A DNA stretch of 64,000 bases, from assembly GCA_023407175.1 (NCBI GenBank), contig JAEYMU010000030.1, positions 124,001 through 188,000 on the forward strand, in the 5' to 3' direction. The stretch comes from Bacillota bacterium. GTDB taxonomy: Bacteria > Bacillota_A > Clostridia > Lachnospirales > Lachnospiraceae. Shown piece by piece: positions 9,388 to 17,523 of the stretch (position 1 is its first letter; the number at the start of each line of letters is the position of its first letter). Made by a program: the position numbers and the translations under genes. The notes under the pieces were generated by a model that had not been told where the DNA came from, did no database searches, and saw only the letters and a list, made by a program, of their open reading frames with translations.

Positions 9388-10275
9388 ATGTTCGGGCTTT
9401 ATTTTGGTAATTACTTAGTAGAAAAGAATAAAATTTCTCGATCACAGTATGAAGATTTAATGGAAAAGCAGCAAAAAACCAGAGTTAAATTAGGGCTTAT
9501 TGCTGTCGCAGAGAAATTATTAACTGCAAAGCAGGCGGAAGAAATTAATGATATCCAGCGTAAATTAGACAAACGTTTTGGTGACATCGCAATTGAAAAG
9601 GGATATCTGCTTCCGGAGGAAGTAACTCACCTTCTTAACCTACAGGGTAATCCATATCTTCAATTTGTTCAAGTCATTACTGAGAATAACATTCTGTCGA
9701 TACATGAGATTGAAACATATCTGGAGGAGTATAAAAAGGATAATAATCTTAAGGATTCCGATATTGACGCATTAAAGTCCGGAGATATTGACCGCATCAT
9801 CCCTGTATTTGTCGAGACAGATATTCCTCTTTGCGGGGATTGTATCAGCTTGTTCCTTCGCAATGTTGTGCGTTTTATCAGTACCGATATGGTAATTAGC
9901 AAGATATATAAAACCGGGGAATATAAATTCGGCGCTTTGGCCTCTCAGAAAATGGTAGGCGATCACGAATTTTTTGTTGGCTTTGCATGTCAGGACAAAG
10001 AATTATTGGCAATTGCAAATCCATTTGCAAAAGAAGAATTTATCGAAGTAGATGAGGACGCATTTGACTCTGTGTGCGAATTCATCAATTGCACGAATGG
10101 CTTATATGCTTCCAAGCTAAGCCATGAGGATATACATATTGATATGACTCCTCCTCTATTTTATACGGATAAAAAAATATTATCTAAGGGAGACATTTAT
10201 GTTGTACCGATTAACATCGGCGGTAAACATACAGACCTGCTGGTAACGATAGACAGTCAGTTAGAAATAAATTAG
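9388..10275 (+). CDS. MshEN-like repeat protein with C-terminal CheX-type phosphatase domain
   Basis: A 295-residue cytosolic protein. Four repeats of about 24 residues with an exact 29-residue period start at residues 6, 35, 64 and 93. Each follows the pattern hydrophobic-G-x2-h-h-x-E/A-x2-h-h...h-x2-h-x2-Q, as in FGDIAIEKGYLLPEEV. This resembles the MshEN (GspE N-terminal) motif, which binds c-di-GMP in MshE-type ATPases. Residues from about 135 look like a CheX/CheC-class domain: the helix around DSVCEFINCTNGLYASKLS carries the family's ExxN phosphatase motif at Glu231 and Asn234, then GDIYVVPINIGG. The next gene is a lone CheY, the expected substrate. GGAG lies 7 bases before the ATG; an upstream in-frame ATG has no such site. 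Ligand and target are inferred. Confidence 0.65.
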   Translation: MFGLYFGNYLVEKNKISRSQYEDLMEKQQKTRVKLGLIAVAEKLLTAKQAEEINDIQRKLDKRFGDIAIEKGYLLPEEVTHLLNLQGNPYLQFVQVITENNILSIHEIETYLEEYKKDNNLKDSDIDALKSGDIDRIIPVFVETDIPLCGDCISLFLRNVVRFISTDMVISKIYKTGEYKFGALASQKMVGDHEFFVGFACQDKELLAIANPFAKEEFIEVDEDAFDSVCEFINCTNGLYASKLSHEDIHIDMTPPLFYTDKKILSKGDIYVVPINIGGKHTDLLVTIDSQLEIN

Positions 10276-10287
10276 GAGGAAAAAAGA

Positions 10288-10653
10288 ATGGCTAAAATTC
10301 TAATGGTTGACGATTCCAAGACATCGCGCAAGATTCTAAGAGGCATTTTGGAAGAAAATGGTCACGAAGTGATTGGAGAAGCTTCAAACGGGGAAGAAGG
10401 TATCGAAAAATATAAAGAGCTCCATCCCGACATCACAACAATGGATATTACCATGCCGGTCATGGACGGTCTTGAGGCCCTAAGACTCATTATGGATTAT
10501 GATAAAAATGCCAAGGTAGTTATGGTTACTGCCGCCGGTCAGAAGACAAAGATGGTTGATGCCGTCAAATACGGGGCTGCCGAATTTCTTGCCAAGCCCT
10601 TTGAGGCTGCCCAGATTATCGATATCATCAAAAAGGTATTAGCTACCTGGTAG
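10288..10653 (+). CDS. Stand-alone CheY-like response regulator
   Basis: A 121-residue single receiver domain with no output domain. It carries the acidic pair Asp8/Asp9, phospho-acceptor Asp53 (TTMDITMPVMDG), Thr81 (MVTAAG) and Lys103 (AKPF), so phosphorylation should be intact. It starts 12 bp after the CheX-like gene behind AGGAGG, so both are co-transcribed and its dephosphorylation by the neighbour is likely. No kinase, receptor or flagellar gene is nearby, so the upstream kinase must be encoded elsewhere. Confidence 0.92.
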   Translation: MAKILMVDDSKTSRKILRGILEENGHEVIGEASNGEEGIEKYKELHPDITTMDITMPVMDGLEALRLIMDYDKNAKVVMVTAAGQKTKMVDAVKYGAAEFLAKPFEAAQIIDIIKKVLATW

Positions 10654-10671
10654 GAATTAAGAATTTAAACA

Positions 10672-10720
10672 GAGCTGTAAGCAGTCTGCCCCGGGCAGCT
10701 TGTTTACAGCTCTTTGTGTT
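10672..10720 (+). terminator. Terminator after cheY-like gene
   Basis: GAGCTGTAA pairs with TTACAGCTC, with an inner CTGCC/GGCAG hairpin, and is followed by TTTGTGTTATG. It lies 20 bp past the stop codon. Confidence 0.8.
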
Positions 10721-10750
10721 ATGTTTCCTCACGGATTTATTCTATTTGTA

Positions 10751-10936
10751 TTACTGCTGAACCGGCATAATGATTGCTGCTACGATATAGGCAAACAAGC
10801 CAATTCCGGAAAAAGCAAAAACCACCCACAGCAAACGCACAATCGTCGGGTCAATATTGATGTATTCAGCAAGTCCCTGGCATACTCCACAAATCATTTT
10901 ATTTCTTTCGGATCTGTATAATTTCTTTGGCTCCAT
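10751..10936 (-). CDS. PspC-domain membrane protein
   Basis: A 61-residue protein that is almost entirely a PspC domain (PF04024): KLYRSERNKMICGVCQGLAE, then a single membrane span WVVFAFSGIGLFAYIVAAII. PspC proteins sense or respond to envelope stress. GGAG precedes the ATG at normal distance. It is the last gene of the PadR/DUF1700/DUF4097 cluster, whose members are known to occur with PspC in Firmicutes, so it probably acts in the same envelope response. Confidence 0.9.
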   Translation of the reverse strand: MEPKKLYRSERNKMICGVCQGLAEYINIDPTIVRLLWVVFAFSGIGLFAYIVAAIIMPVQQ

Positions 10937-10968
10937 AAGAATCTCTCCTTTCTAATAACTATCATACA

Positions 10969-11847
10969 TTATTTTTCATTAAATTCAACAGAAATATGTC
11001 CGATACCGCAATCTAACTTAAGACTTCCGTCTGCTTCATTATGGTTGATTACCTTACCGTTGATATTGTTATAGCTATCCCCATCGATATCAATATTACC
11101 CAAGCCGCTGGTGACCTCATAATCATAAGCCTTACTCGTTCCCCTAAGCTCAAGGTCAACATTGCCGACTCCGCATTTTATATCGCTGTCTCCGCTGATC
11201 TCGCCACTGATCTCCACGTTTCCTACTCCGCAGTCCACTGTAATATCCTTGATATCAGCACCCTTCAATATCATCTCACCCGCACCGACGGTATACCTGG
11301 AAGCTCCGCTTACAGACAATTCTTTTATCTCCATTCTGCCTGCACCAACATTAAATTCTCCGGACTCTGCATTTATTTCCTCTGCGGTGATTGTGCCTGC
11401 ACCAATCTTTAATACAAAATCAGTAGCTACAAAGTCTTCCGGGATCGTTATGGTAATCTGGGGTGTAAACGACCCGTCCCAGGAAAATGCCCGTCTGATA
11501 TCAAAATTTATTCCCAGAAAGCTGCGCTGATTTCCGTCATCCTCGCTTATATACCAGATTCCATCCTCTACATAGGATTCTAATTCATCCTCAAAAATAT
11601 TCTTTGCCGATATGGAAAATTCCTCACCCTTTACCAGCTCAACCTTGCCATAATCGATATCGATATTCAGGTTTTTAACCCCGTCATAGCTTTCTTCCAT
11701 AGTGATAAACCGCTTATCCTCACTCCAGCCTTCCTGCCATGCTTCCCGCCAGTGCACACCGGCAGCGAAGGCTATGATCAGCAAAGCAATTCCCAATCCA
11801 ATGGATATCAGGCTAATTCCCAACCATACCCTTGTGAATGTTTTCAT
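10969..11847 (-). CDS. DUF4097-family membrane-anchored beta-repeat protein
   Basis: A 292-residue protein. A membrane span lies at about residues 9-31 (WLGISLISIGLGIALLIIAF). After a short linker it has regularly spaced beta strands rich in Gly, Asp and Val (DIDYGKVELVKG, GAGTITAEEI, GVGNVEISGEI, GLGNIDIDG, GIGHISVEF), the DUF4097 beta-helix pattern. The domain should face outside. Function of the family is unproven; it is often next to DUF1700 and PadR genes. Its ATG overlaps the upstream stop by 4 bases, so translation is coupled. Confidence 0.85.
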   Translation of the reverse strand: MKTFTRVWLGISLISIGLGIALLIIAFAAGVHWREAWQEGWSEDKRFITMEESYDGVKNLNIDIDYGKVELVKGEEFSISAKNIFEDELESYVEDGIWYISEDDGNQRSFLGINFDIRRAFSWDGSFTPQITITIPEDFVATDFVLKIGAGTITAEEINAESGEFNVGAGRMEIKELSVSGASRYTVGAGEMILKGADIKDITVDCGVGNVEISGEISGDSDIKCGVGNVDLELRGTSKAYDYEVTSGLGNIDIDGDSYNNINGKVINHNEADGSLKLDCGIGHISVEFNEK

Positions 11848-12674
11848 GCTGTCACACTCCTATTCTGAAATGGTCTTCTGCACAGATTAACAATACCTCT
11901 GATCATGGCGGGAAGAACATTCTTGCATAATATGATGCATAAGATACCAAACAGCATTCCCAATCCGAGTACTAAAAATCCGCTTCCGCAGAACAAAAGA
12001 GCAATCAGCGGAACACTGACTTGTATCAGCCCGGCTATAATCAGAGCTATTCCCGCAGCGATCATGGCAACGGCCGCAGCACCAAACCCGATAATGATAC
12101 CAATGATTGCTCCCAGAATCCCGACTACTATTCCGAAGAAGGCAGGAATGAAGGGTATTCCGAATATGATTAATAAAACCAGTAAAGCAACATTGGGACC
12201 TTTGTGATTATTATAAGTATTACTGTAATTTGCCCCATTACCATATGTGCTGCCGCTTGTGCCGTTATTTGCTCTGTCAGAATTTGCGTCACTGCGATAT
12301 GCTTCACTGTTATTTGTACTGCCGGAACGGTTATCATATGCGCCGCCGTTTGAAGCTTCATTCCGGCTGTTATCCGAATTCTTTTTTGCGGAACCCATCA
12401 ATTCAAACCGGTCTTCTTCAACGCTTGTATCCTGATACCCATTCTCTGTAAAATACCCTCTGCTCTCCCTGTCCTGTGCATTGGAATTCAGATCGGTCTT
12501 TATGATAGAAGCGACTCGCTTCGGTGAGCCTAGCTCCTTGATAATCTCCTCTTCATTCTCTTCCCCTGCATCATCAAAATATCCATTATAATATTGAAGT
12601 GCCTCTTCTCTTTCTTCTAAAGGGATATCGGACAATAAGCTTTCGAGTTCCTTCATGAATTCTAGCTTTGTCAT
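11844..12674 (-). CDS. DUF1700 (HAAS-domain) membrane protein
   Basis: A 276-residue protein. Residues 1-60 are the HAAS/DUF1700 helical domain (MTKLEFMKELESLLSDIP, then EEREEALQYYNGYFDDAGEE and ELGSPKRVA). Residues 85-155 are a low-complexity Asn/Ser/Gly/Tyr linker. From about 160 to 260 there are several Gly/Ile/Ala-rich membrane spans. These proteins are thought to act with a PadR partner in envelope sensing. It starts directly after the PadR stop (TAG then ATG) and overlaps the next gene, so all three are tightly coupled. Confidence 0.85.
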   Translation of the reverse strand: MTKLEFMKELESLLSDIPLEEREEALQYYNGYFDDAGEENEEEIIKELGSPKRVASIIKTDLNSNAQDRESRGYFTENGYQDTSVEEDRFELMGSAKKNSDNSRNEASNGGAYDNRSGSTNNSEAYRSDANSDRANNGTSGSTYGNGANYSNTYNNHKGPNVALLVLLIIFGIPFIPAFFGIVVGILGAIIGIIIGFGAAAVAMIAAGIALIIAGLIQVSVPLIALLFCGSGFLVLGLGMLFGILCIILCKNVLPAMIRGIVNLCRRPFQNRSVTA

Positions 12675-12992
12675 CTATTTCACTCCTTCAAAAATAATAT
12701 TAATCTTCCTAAAATAACTAACCCACTCTTCATAATATAGCCGAAGCTGTACCATACCTTTATCTGTTATCTTATAATATCTTCGATTTCTCCCCCCGAA
12801 TTCCAAATCATACACTTCCAGGCAATCTTCCTTCTGGAGCCTTCTAAGAACAGGATATAATGTGGATTCCGAAACCTCTATGGCTTGCCGGACATCCTGG
12901 GTTATCTTGTATCCATATGTTCCTTCCGGTTCCTTTGATACTACCGCAAGCACGATTGCATCTAACAGTGCTGAACCGGTATTAAATACCAT
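12675..12992 (-). CDS. PadR-family transcriptional regulator
   Basis: A 105-residue winged-helix repressor of the short PadR type: LDAIVLAVVSKEPEGTYGYK, then SESTLYPVLRRLQKED, then the wing FGGRNRRYYKITDKG. It heads the DUF1700/DUF4097 operon and probably represses it. The only promoter upstream has a perfect palindrome in its spacer, the expected site for autoregulation. AGGAG lies 8 bases before the ATG. Confidence 0.93.
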   Translation of the reverse strand: MVFNTGSALLDAIVLAVVSKEPEGTYGYKITQDVRQAIEVSESTLYPVLRRLQKEDCLEVYDLEFGGRNRRYYKITDKGMVQLRLYYEEWVSYFRKINIIFEGVK

Positions 12993-13043
12993 ACCAACAA
13001 CTCCTTTCTCAGGTTATAGAGCTTACAATATTATTGAATTAAC

Positions 13044-13084
13044 AATACTATACACCATATAATATTATATGTCAATATAGTATT
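13044..13084 (-). promoter_or_regulatory. PadR operon promoter with palindromic operator
   Basis: On the minus strand TTGACA (13070-13075) and TATAGT (13047-13052) are exactly 17 bp apart. The spacer and the end of the -35 box contain the perfect 16-bp palindrome CATATAATATTATATG (13056-13071). A further inverted pair AATACTATA/TATAGTATT flanks it. This arrangement fits a repressor-controlled, autoregulated promoter; binding by PadR is inferred. Confidence 0.75.
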
Positions 13085-13235
13085 ATTAGAAAATGGTTAA
13101 AATATTGCTTCACAATCATAATCAAAGTCTCTCTTATCATCTTAAACTACCTGGCAGATGAAAAATCTTCAAACTTATTCAAATTAACCTTAAAAACCTG
13201 CCCCCCGGATAAATTACGCCCATGCCGGGCACACG

Positions 13236-13268
13236 CAAAAAAAGAAACCGGTCTATAAAACCAGTTTC
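13236..13268 (-). terminator. Terminator of the first KimA-like gene
   Basis: On the minus strand GAAACTGGT pairs with ACCGGTTTC (one mismatch) and is followed by seven T residues, 16 bp past the stop. Confidence 0.85.
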
Positions 13269-13283
13269 ATTTTTTCCATAAAC

Positions 13284-15143
13284 CTATTTACCGAAGCGCT
13301 TTTTATCCAGGATATAATGGAAGGGCAGCACCACCGTTGATACATTCTTATGCTTGCTTAAATGCTGCATAAAGAAATAGGTGGTCTGATTATGCAGTAT
13401 CGTATCATACCAATGGGCCGTGACGAATTTAATCAAGATCACGGTGATATTTTCTCCATGCTGTAATTCCTTCTCCCTCTGCCACAAATAATCATCCAGG
13501 GGGTGAATGATATCACGGTAGGGTGTCTCGATAATCTTAAGTTCATAGGGGATTTGCAGCCTTTTCCAATGCTCCCGTAATTCCTGCGCATGCTCTGGAT
13601 GCCGGCATACGTGCAGGGCTGTTATATTCGTAGAGACGGAATTCGCATAATTGATTGCCTTTAAGAACGGTTTATTAATATCATGTAACAGTAGAATGCA
13701 CTGAGTAGAGGCTACCCCGCCCTGATTATAATACGGTTTATATTCCTCCAGCGTGAGCTCTTTCCCAATGCTTGAATAATGCTTGCTGATCGCGAACATC
13801 AAAAGCATGATTCCCGGAATTGCGATTGCAAGAATCCAGGCGCCGTCCATGAATTTCGTACTGAATACTATAATAGAAACCACCAGGGTCACTAATGCAC
13901 CAAAGCCATTAATCCAGCATTTATACTGCCAGCCCTTTTCCTTAATATTACGCCATTTTATAAACATACCATACTGTGCAATCGTAAAGGAAACAAATAC
14001 TCCCACCGAATATAACGGAATCAGCAAATGTGTCTGACTTTTAAAGCCGATAATCAGAAGTGAGGCTGCAATGAAAATGAATATAATCCCATTGGAGAAG
14101 CTAAGCTTCGTTCCCCTGGAAGAAAATTGTCTTGGGACATAGCCATCGTGGGCCAGAATAAAAAGCAGCTGCGGGAGGCCATTATACGCCGTGTTTGCCG
14201 CAAGGATCAGAATTAAAGAGGTAAACAGCTGTATCACATAATACATGAAGGTATGTCCAAACACAGCGGCAGCTACCTGTGATAATACTGTGTGTCCCTC
14301 CAGGGGAACAACCTGAAGCTTCATGGCAAGAATAGAGGTTCCGCCAAATATAAAAACAATGATACCGCCGAGCATATAAAGGACATGCTTCGCATTTTTG
14401 GTCGATGGAACCTGAAAGCTCGGAATGGAATTACTGACTGCCTCAACACCTGTCATTGCTGAGCAGCCTGAGGAAAAGGCCTTTAAAAGGAGTAAGATAC
14501 CAATACCGCTCAGCTCCTGCTTCGGAATCACTGCTTCGCTGTATTCAATCGGAGTCAGATCACCGGTAAAAAGCCGGAATAAGCCGCATACAATTAAAAT
14601 CGCCATCGAAACGATAAATAGATAGGTAGGCATGCCAAAGGTCTTGGAGGCTTCCCTCACACCCCTAAGATTACCGAGGGTGATAATAGCAACGCAAACA
14701 AGTGAAACCTCAATCCTGTAATCCTGCAGAGACGGAAATGCAGATGCCAGTGCTGCTGTAGAAGAGGATATACTAACCGCAACTGTCAAAATATAATCAA
14801 TGGTAAGAGCAGCTGCGGTTAGTAAGGAGGAGGTCTTCCCTATGTTTTCCTTCGCAACGGCATAAGCTCCGCCGCCGTTGGGATAATGATCTATAATTTG
14901 TGAATAAGATAATATCAAAATCAGCAATAAAAGCAAAATCGGTATTACAACAAACGGAACCGTATGAAATGCCAGAAGGCCCGCGGCCGGTATCAATATC
15001 AGTAAAATCTCCTCCACCGCGTATGCCACCGAGGAAACCGCATCACTCGCCATAATGGGAAGCCCCCATAATCTCGAAAGCTTTTCATGGTTTAGTTCAC
15101 TATTCTTCAAGGGTTTCCCCAAAATTATTTCTTTCATACTCAT
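13284..15143 (-). CDS. kimA: KimA-like potassium importer (APC superfamily), copy 1
   Basis: A 619-residue polytopic protein with about 12 membrane spans and a cytosolic C-terminal domain of about 150 residues. Its core motifs match Bacillus KimA (YdaO): IILGKPLKN, MASDAVSSVAYAVEEIL, SYSQIIDHYPNGGGAYAV, DYILTVAVSIS, KAFSSGCSAMTGVEAVSN, and in the tail HWYDTILHNQTTYF and VVLPFHYILDKK. KimA is a proton-coupled high-affinity K+ importer inhibited by c-di-AMP. Older annotation would say amino acid permease. I start at MSMKEII because GAGGAG lies 9 bases upstream. A near-identical paralogue lies just upstream, with its own terminator between them. Confidence 0.8.
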   Translation of the reverse strand: MSMKEIILGKPLKNSELNHEKLSRLWGLPIMASDAVSSVAYAVEEILLILIPAAGLLAFHTVPFVVIPILLLLLILILSYSQIIDHYPNGGGAYAVAKENIGKTSSLLTAAALTIDYILTVAVSISSSTAALASAFPSLQDYRIEVSLVCVAIITLGNLRGVREASKTFGMPTYLFIVSMAILIVCGLFRLFTGDLTPIEYSEAVIPKQELSGIGILLLLKAFSSGCSAMTGVEAVSNSIPSFQVPSTKNAKHVLYMLGGIIVFIFGGTSILAMKLQVVPLEGHTVLSQVAAAVFGHTFMYYVIQLFTSLILILAANTAYNGLPQLLFILAHDGYVPRQFSSRGTKLSFSNGIIFIFIAASLLIIGFKSQTHLLIPLYSVGVFVSFTIAQYGMFIKWRNIKEKGWQYKCWINGFGALVTLVVSIIVFSTKFMDGAWILAIAIPGIMLLMFAISKHYSSIGKELTLEEYKPYYNQGGVASTQCILLLHDINKPFLKAINYANSVSTNITALHVCRHPEHAQELREHWKRLQIPYELKIIETPYRDIIHPLDDYLWQREKELQHGENITVILIKFVTAHWYDTILHNQTTYFFMQHLSKHKNVSTVVLPFHYILDKKRFGK

Positions 15144-15186
15144 AAATTTATTCTCCTCTTTATGCCCGATACCGGCCCACTTCCTA

Positions 15187-15219
15187 TCATAAGTCATATC
15201 TCATCCAGCTGACTTATGA
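15187..15219 (-). other. Leader hairpin upstream of KimA copy 1
   Basis: TCATAAGTCA and TGACTTATGA form a perfect 10-bp inverted repeat with a 13-nt spacer, about 45 bp before the start codon. It could be an operator or an RNA stem; it has no T-tract. A weak TATAAT lies further upstream on the same strand. Confidence 0.4.
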
Positions 15220-15291
15220 CACTCTAACCGACATTTTGATTATATATAGTTTGGCATAAAGATAGTATTAATATTTCTATCGGACACCTTA

Positions 15292-15341
15292 AGATAAAAT
15301 CAAAGCAATACGCTTCCCCTGAAGAAAAGCATATTGCTTTG
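15292..15341 (-). terminator. Terminator of KimA-like copy 2
   Basis: On the minus strand CAAAGCAATATGCTT pairs with AAGCGTATTGCTTTG (one mismatch) and is followed by ATTTTATCTT. It separates the two KimA-like genes into distinct transcripts. Confidence 0.8.
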
Positions 15342-15352
15342 ATGGATGTCTC

Positions 15353-17212
15353 TTATGGATTAAACCGTTTTTTATCCAGAATATAATGGAAGGGGAGCAC
15401 GACCGTCGATACATTCTTATGCTTGCTTAAATGCTGCATGAAAAAATAGGTGGTCTGGTTGTGCAAAATCCTGTCATACCAGTGAGCAGTAACGAATTTT
15501 ATCGTAATAACGGTAATATTCTCACCGTGCTTTAGTTCCTTTTCCCTCTGCCACAAATAATCATCCATCGGATGAATGATATCCCGGTAGGGGGTCTCAA
15601 TAATTTTTAACTCATAGGGAATTTTCAGTCTTTCCCACTGTTCCTGTAATTGCTTTGCATGCTCCGGATGGCGGCACACATGGAGAGCTGTTATATTATT
15701 GGAAATGGAATTTGCATAGTTGATCGCCTTTAAAAATGGTTTATTGATATCATGCACCAGCAGGATACACTGGGTGGTGGATACACCGCCCTGGTCATAA
15801 TAGGGCCTATATTCCTCCAGATAAAGCTCCTTGCCAATGTTGGAATAATGCTTCTTCACAGAAAGCATCAGCAGCATGATAACCGGGATTGCAATGGCAA
15901 GAATCCATGCCCCATCTATGAATTTAGTACTGAATACAATCACTAATACAACCAGGGTAACCAGCGCCCCAAAGCCGTTAATCCAGCATTTGTACTGCCA
16001 GCCCTTCTCCTTAATTGTCCTCCATTTTTTAAACATACCGTACTGTGCTATGGTAAAGGAAATAAATACGCCCACCGAATAAAGCGGAATTAAAGAATGA
16101 GTTTGACTCTTAAATGCTATAATCAGCAGGGAAGCCGCTATAAAAATAAATATAATACCGTTGGAAAAGCTAAGCTTTGTACCCCTGGAGGAAAACTGTC
16201 TCGGAACAAACCCATCATGTGCCAAAATGTATAAAAGCTGCGGCAGGCCGGTATACGCCGTATTAGCCGCAAGGATCAAAATCAAGGCAGTAAAGAGCTG
16301 AATTACATAGTACATAAAGGAATTTCCAAAAACCGCCGCAGATATCTGGGATAGTACCGTATGTCCCTCTACCGGAGCCACATGAAGATTCATTGCAAGT
16401 ATGGCTGTCCCTCCGAAGATGAATATAATGATACTGCCCAGCATATATAAAACATGCTTTGCATTCCTGGTGGAGGGTGCCTTAAAGCTTGGAATCGAAT
16501 CACTGACCGCCTCAACACCGGTCATTGCCGAACAGCCTGAAGAAAAAGCCCTCAGGACAATCAGGATACCGATTCCGCTCATTGTATCTGTTCCGATAAT
16601 AGGCTCCGCATACTCGATGGGGGTTAACGACCCGGTAACAAGCTTGAAGATGCCGCATACAATCAGTATCGCCATCGAGAATATAAAGATATAGGTCGGC
16701 AGGCCGAAAATCTTGGAGGATTCTCTGACTCCGCGCAGATTCATTAATGTTATGAAGGCCACACATACCAACGAAACCTCTATTTTATAATCCTTAAGAG
16801 CCGGAAATGCTGAAGCAAGTGCGGCTGTGGAGGAGGAAATACTAACCGCTACGGTAAGTATGTAATCAATGGTAAAAGCCGCAGCAGTTAAAACAGACAT
16901 GGTCATGCCTATATTTTCTTTCGCCACGGCATAAGCTCCGCCGCCGCCCGGATAGTGGTCGATGATCTGTGAATAGGATAAAATCAGCATTAGTAATAAT
17001 AACAGAATCGGTATTACAATAAAGGGCATCGTTCGAAATGCCAGCAGACCAATCGCCGGTATTAAGATCAGAAGTACCTCCTCAATCGCATATGCTACGG
17101 AAGATACCGCATCACTTGCCATAATTGGCAGACCCCAGAGTCTGGACAGCTTTTCATGGTTTAGCTCGCTATTTTTTAAAGGCTTCCCCAGCACAATATC
17201 TTTAATACTCAT
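15353..17212 (-). CDS. kimA: KimA-like potassium importer (APC superfamily), copy 2
   Basis: Also 619 residues from the chosen start (MSIKDIVLGKPLK, GAGGAG 9 bases upstream), colinear with copy 1 along its whole length and clearly a product of tandem duplication. Key motifs are the same (MASDAVSSVAYAIEEVL, YPGGGGAYAVAKENIG, KAFSSGCSAMTGVEAVSD written here as RAFSSGCSAMTGVEAVSD, HWYDRILHNQTTYF). Differences cluster in the linkers and some membrane faces, so both copies appear intact and may differ in affinity or expression. Predicted role: K+ uptake at the membrane. I saw no c-di-AMP (ydaO) riboswitch upstream of either copy. Confidence 0.8.
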   Translation of the reverse strand: MSIKDIVLGKPLKNSELNHEKLSRLWGLPIMASDAVSSVAYAIEEVLLILIPAIGLLAFRTMPFIVIPILLLLLMLILSYSQIIDHYPGGGGAYAVAKENIGMTMSVLTAAAFTIDYILTVAVSISSSTAALASAFPALKDYKIEVSLVCVAFITLMNLRGVRESSKIFGLPTYIFIFSMAILIVCGIFKLVTGSLTPIEYAEPIIGTDTMSGIGILIVLRAFSSGCSAMTGVEAVSDSIPSFKAPSTRNAKHVLYMLGSIIIFIFGGTAILAMNLHVAPVEGHTVLSQISAAVFGNSFMYYVIQLFTALILILAANTAYTGLPQLLYILAHDGFVPRQFSSRGTKLSFSNGIIFIFIAASLLIIAFKSQTHSLIPLYSVGVFISFTIAQYGMFKKWRTIKEKGWQYKCWINGFGALVTLVVLVIVFSTKFIDGAWILAIAIPVIMLLMLSVKKHYSNIGKELYLEEYRPYYDQGGVSTTQCILLVHDINKPFLKAINYANSISNNITALHVCRHPEHAKQLQEQWERLKIPYELKIIETPYRDIIHPMDDYLWQREKELKHGENITVITIKFVTAHWYDRILHNQTTYFFMQHLSKHKNVSTVVLPFHYILDKKRFNP

Positions 17213-17523
17213 AAAATTGTTCTCCTCACTCCCTAGCTGGAACACGCTCCGGTGTGCTGTCACATCGACTTTAGTTTTCCGTATTCCATATCTAATTCTT
17301 TGATCCAAAGAATGTGTATTCTTGATTAATAATCATTGCATCACATTTCAACATTATATACCCGCATGTATAAAGATTGTATAAATTTTTATGCCAAATG
17401 TATAAAGAACCTATAAAGATTTTTTGTAACAACCCCGCCGGTCCATTTGTTAAAAACAGTGGAAATATCTCTGGAAAAATCGTATAATATACCCATTATT
17501 ATTCTATTACTTGGGGGACACTT
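17213..17523. other. Divergent intergenic region
   Basis: No gene seen. On the minus strand, three TTTATACA direct repeats lie between about 17370 and 17412, next to a TTGGCA that could serve as -35 for KimA copy 2. The right end holds the promoter of the sugar isomerase gene. Confidence 0.5.
17460..17488 (+). promoter_or_regulatory. Possible promoter of the sugar isomerase-Nudix pair
   Basis: A consensus TATAAT at 17483-17488 with a poor -35 (TGGAAA) 17 bp upstream. It lies 36 bp before the start codon. Confidence 0.4.

Noticed and set aside
15144..15292. c-di-AMP (ydaO) riboswitch before KimA copy 1
   Set aside because: No match to the conserved core was recognised by eye; only a simple inverted repeat is present. 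The same holds for copy 2.
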